From Methanosarcinales archaeon (GTDB lineage: Archaea; Halobacteriota; Syntropharchaeia; Alkanophagales; Methanospirareceae): a DNA stretch of 7,248 bases. The notes under the pieces are model-generated. The model ran no database searches, had not been told where the DNA came from, and worked only from the letters and a program-made list of their open reading frames with translations. Position numbers and translations under genes: made by a program. The DNA lies in NCBI GenBank assembly GCA_016649585.1, contig JAENXH010000062.1:1-7248 (forward strand), given 5' to 3'. This document shows positions 6,226 to 7,248 of this stretch, piece by piece; the stretch's first letter is position 1; each line of letters begins with the position of its first letter.

Positions 6226-6233
6226 TTTAAATA
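6226..6233 (+). promoter_or_regulatory. candidate TATA box for the 113-aa ORF/dCMP deaminase operon
   Basis: TTTAAATA in an A/T-rich stretch lies about 70 bases upstream of ATG 6300 and predicts transcription start near 6255. A second candidate, AAATTTAAAATAG at 6274-6286, is close enough to the ATG to give a leaderless or nearly leaderless transcript. The 165 bases between 6135 and 6299 otherwise hold only the short palindrome CAAGCGCTTG at 6135-6144. Confidence 0.4.
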
Positions 6234-6299
6234 TTCCTGAGTTTTTATGTAATATAATGTTCAATACTCCTGCAAATTTAAAATAGAGAGACACAAAAA

Positions 6300-6641
6300 A
6301 TGGAACTTCAAAAATTCTTACAAACCCTTGAGAAAAATAGTGTGGGTATGTATAAAGTCTATGATAGATTCACTTTTGATAATTTATTTAGAGTGCTTTT
6401 GAATGAAGATTTTGAGCCTGAAGATGCGTTAAATTTCATTTTATGCAACTGCTCATTAAGCGCTATTATATTTGAGGAAAGAATCTATAATAAATATTAT
6501 CTCAGTATTTCCGCAGATGATACAATATCTCCAGATTTGGCTGCACTTAGAAATCAGTATCTCTTCGAGATTGTACAAAATGAAGTTTTGGCTGTCGTCG
6601 AAGAAATAAGAAGGGAGATTGAAAGGTTGGAAAAGGAATGA
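6300..6641 (+). CDS. unrecognised acidic helical protein, coupled to dCMP deaminase
   Basis: This 113-residue soluble protein is predicted mostly helical, with no signal peptide or membrane helix. It begins MELQKFLQTLEKNSVGMYKV, has a middle section with two cysteines (ILCNCSLSAIIFEER), and ends in a charged amphipathic helix (EEIRREIERLEKE) that could mediate dimerisation. I do not recognise the family. ATG 6300 has only a weak purine-rich stretch (GAGAG) upstream. Its TGA overlaps the ATG of the dCMP deaminase as ATGA, so the two are cotranscribed and probably translationally coupled. The gene is visibly richer in A/T than aIF2-gamma or aroC, which could indicate later acquisition. A regulatory or partner role for the deaminase is conceivable from position alone. 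Confidence 0.75.
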   Translation: MELQKFLQTLEKNSVGMYKVYDRFTFDNLFRVLLNEDFEPEDALNFILCNCSLSAIIFEERIYNKYYLSISADDTISPDLAALRNQYLFEIVQNEVLAVVEEIRREIERLEKE

Positions 6642-7096
6642 ATCTTAGTGAAGAAAAGGAAGAACCAGAAAGGATACCCTGGGACGAATACTGGATGAAT
6701 ATCGTTAACGACGTTTCGACGCGTTCTACCTGTTTGAGAAGGCAGATAGGCGCATTAGTGGTTAAAAATGACGTGATAATATCAACTGGATACAACGGTG
6801 CACCACGGGGATTTCCACACTGTCTCGATGTCGGATGCAGGCGAGATAAATTGAATATCGCATCGGGTGAGAGGCATGAAGAGTGCGTGGGCGTGCATGC
6901 GGAGCAAAATGCATTGTTACAAGCTGGCAGAGACGCAGAAGGCGCTACGCTTTACGTAAATGCATTCCCATGCAAGATCTGTGCGAAGCTGATAATAAAT
7001 GCTGGGATAAAGCGCGTAGTGATCTCAGGGGATTATAGCGATAGGGAAGGGTTGGACTATTTGGAGAAAGCTGGTATAGCGCTTACCTTTATTTAA
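6638..7096 (+). CDS. deoxycytidylate (dCMP) deaminase
   Basis: This zinc-dependent enzyme of the cytidine/deoxycytidylate deaminase superfamily deaminates dCMP to dUMP, the substrate of thymidylate synthase, in the cytosol. The 152 residues are normal for the family. An N-terminal helix (WDEYWMNIVNDVSTRS) leads to CLRRQIGALVV and the substrate-binding loop GYNGAPRGFPHC (51-62). The zinc site is HAE (87-89, with Glu89 as proton shuttle) and PCKIC (111-115, C112 and C115). The C-terminus IKRVVISGDYSDREGLDYL (124-142) is typical of dCMP deaminases rather than tRNA or cytidine deaminases. The start is ATG 6638, overlapping the preceding stop by four bases, with AAAGGA immediately before it, too close to be an ideal SD site. 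The stop is TAA 7094-7096, 17 bases before the next gene, so the operon probably continues. Confidence 0.96.
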   Translation: MNLSEEKEEPERIPWDEYWMNIVNDVSTRSTCLRRQIGALVVKNDVIISTGYNGAPRGFPHCLDVGCRRDKLNIASGERHEECVGVHAEQNALLQAGRDAEGATLYVNAFPCKICAKLIINAGIKRVVISGDYSDREGLDYLEKAGIALTFI

Positions 7097-7113
7097 CTCA
7101 GCGCAGTAGGAAT

Positions 7114-7248
7114 ATGAATAAATTGGATAGAACGCTGCAAAGGATGGATTGTGAAACGTATGAAGAGTTAGAGCGCGTGATCCAAGAGCTGGATGATTTT
7201 GTAGATGCTATTATCGTTGAAGGCATTCGTGACAAGGAAGCGCTGGAA
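7114..7248 (+). CDS. Toprim-domain protein, N-terminal fragment
   Basis: Only the first 45 codons lie inside the window. After an N-terminal helix (CETYEELERVIQELDDF, 13-29) the sequence DAIIVEGIRDKEALE (31-45) matches the first strand and loop of a Toprim fold, with Glu36 as the expected catalytic glutamate and Asp40 following. Small archaeal proteins of this type resemble the ribonuclease M5/primase-like Toprim group, but the fragment is too short to decide between nuclease and primase-like members. The start ATG 7114 has AGGA just upstream (7108-7111), and the gene follows dCMP deaminase by 17 bases in the same direction, so it is probably in the same operon. Confidence 0.75.
   Translation, partial: MNKLDRTLQRMDCETYEELERVIQELDDFVDAIIVEGIRDKEALE

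Overview
The window looks archaeal, most likely euryarchaeal in the broad methanogen/ANME/Archaeoglobus neighbourhood. It carries the gamma subunit of initiation factor aIF2, which bacteria lack, with the archaeal/eukaryotic zinc-knuckle insert. Upstream regions hold TTTAAATA-type TATA boxes, and several starts have GGTGA or GGAGG Shine-Dalgarno sites. An acyl-CoA dehydrogenase beside methanogen-like housekeeping genes would suit an alkane/fatty-acid-oxidising or ANME-1-like lineage, but this placement is an inference from gene content only.

Layout. (1) 3-919 (+): C-terminal part of a UbiB/AarF (ABC1) atypical kinase, cut by the window edge, with an apparent 1-nt frameshift near 70-73 and Ala in place of the catalytic-loop Asp. 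(2) 952-3164 (-): a two-gene unit, acyl-CoA dehydrogenase then chorismate synthase (aroC), abutting or overlapping. Both have a substitution at a residue normally considered catalytic. (3) 3165-3295: an AT-rich divergent promoter region with several perfect inverted and direct repeats. (4) 3296-4537 (+): aIF2-gamma, with no ordinary start codon; the choice is a TTG without a Shine-Dalgarno site or an ACG behind one.

(5) 4556-6134: a block of small or unrecognised, mostly membrane-associated genes, arranged divergently around a promoter region at about 5105-5206. Leftward are a 48-codon charged ORF and a one-helix membrane coiled-coil protein. Rightward are a very short leader-like ORF, a 32-residue single-helix peptide and a 253-residue three-helix protein. 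(6) 6300 to the end (+): an unrecognised acidic 113-residue protein overlapping a dCMP deaminase by four bases, followed by the start of a Toprim-domain protein.

How they fit together: aroC (chorismate synthesis), dCMP deaminase (dUMP for dTTP) and aIF2-gamma (translation initiation) are housekeeping functions. The 4.56-6.13 kb block is the accessory part and the best place to look for something undescribed. I see no rRNA, tRNA, CRISPR array, transposase or origin.
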